DNA of 64,000 nt from JAGWAJ01 sp026707615. GTDB taxonomy: Bacteria; Acidobacteriota; Vicinamibacteria; Vicinamibacterales; UBA8438. Both the position numbers and the translations under genes were made by a program. Under the pieces are notes generated by a model. That model was not told the DNA's origin and made no database searches. It saw only the letters and a program-made list of their open reading frames with translations. Shown here one piece after another: positions 63,912 through 64,000 of this stretch; positions within the stretch are counted from its first letter, which is position 1, and every line of letters begins with the position of its first letter. Where the stretch lies: positions 2,294,001-2,358,000 of the forward strand of contig CBDBMW010000012.1 in NCBI GenBank assembly GCA_965207595.1. The letters run 5' to 3'.

Positions 63912-64000
63912 ATGAAGCGACGCAGGAAGGGAGACCGCTCCGCGGCGCGCGGCCGAACGCCCGCGCCGGCGCCCGAGCCCGGGCCGAGGGTCGAGGCGGC
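63912..64000 (+). CDS. Start of an unidentified gene, cut by the window end
   Basis: The ATG at 63912 opens a frame to the window edge beginning MKRRRKGDRSAARGRT and continuing Ala/Pro-rich. It is 24 nt after lepA. Too short to identify; the basic N terminus could precede a membrane helix or be a disordered tail. In the position after lepA a signal peptidase gene is common, but nothing here proves it. Confidence 0.3.
   Translation, partial: MKRRRKGDRSAARGRTPAPAPEPGPRVEA

Overview
The window is GC-rich chromosomal DNA carrying mostly single-copy housekeeping operons. It probably comes from an Acidobacteriota genome, possibly a Vicinamibacteria-like lineage. The support is two adjacent von Willebrand-type secreted proteins of the kind called 'VWFA-related Acidobacterial domain', a secreted PHM-like copper protein, frequent GTG/TTG starts, a MurE with the meso-diaminopimelate signature, and a DnaG/RpoD pair of ordinary bacterial type. 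The phylum assignment is an inference from gene content; no rRNA is present.

Layout. 1-2.8 kb: the end of a PHM-like copper monooxygenase-domain protein, a secreted protein of unknown function, and a SWIM zinc-finger/HTH protein. 2.9-9.5 kb (minus strand): a tetrapyrrole and cytochrome c block, ccsA/hemX-like > hemA > hemC > cobA-hemD, with overlapping start/stop codons, preceded upstream by two VWFA-type secreted proteins. 9.6-19.5 kb (plus): a complex I operon nuoA-C-D-H-J-K-L-M-N behind a near-consensus sigma70 promoter; nuoB, E, F, G and I are missing from it. 19.6-22.4 kb: a small accessory island of decaying defence and toxin genes: a coiled-coil membrane protein, a truncated and frameshifted pglW (BREX type 2) start joined directly to a truncated, frameshifted PIN-toxin gene, its intact small partner gene, and a frameshifted Fic gene. 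22.7-25.1 kb (minus): F0 genes atpZ-atpI-atpB-atpE-atpF. 25.3-33.5 kb: PhzF-like protein, a secreted propeller-like protein, a fused 2-oxoacid dehydrogenase E1, a cupin, rhomboid, murJ and ychF. 33.5-50.2 kb (plus): the division and cell wall (dcw) cluster mraZ-rsmH-ftsL-ftsI-murE-murF-mraY-murD-ftsW-murG-murC-ftsQ-ftsA-ftsZ, lacking murB and ddl, with a promoter and MraZ-type operator at its head and several striking hairpins and repeats inside. 50.3-58.6 kb (minus): acpS, a zinc-ribbon coiled-coil protein, a CAU-anticodon tRNA, rpoD, dnaG, mutS2, larB. 58.7-64 kb (plus): a membrane glycosyltransferase overlapping a citrate synthase, a DUF411 gene with an in-frame TGA, lepA, and the start of one more gene.

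The most interesting object is the DUF411 (CopG-like) metal-binding protein at 61490-61939. An in-frame TGA sits exactly where the family has the first cysteine of its CGCC motif. The frame continues intact for 112 codons beyond it, and a stem-loop with a G/U-containing apical loop lies directly downstream. This is what a selenocysteine-containing version of the family would look like, although a nonsense mutation or sequencing error is not excluded. Second-rank observations are the defence-gene scar at 20.0-20.6 kb, a 43-bp hairpin-forming direct repeat in front of both ftsA and ftsZ, a 123-bp inverted-repeat element between murD and ftsW, three 10-bp-phased TGGAN boxes before mraZ, and the partial nuo operon with a 130-residue Lys/Ala/Pro-rich tail on NuoC.
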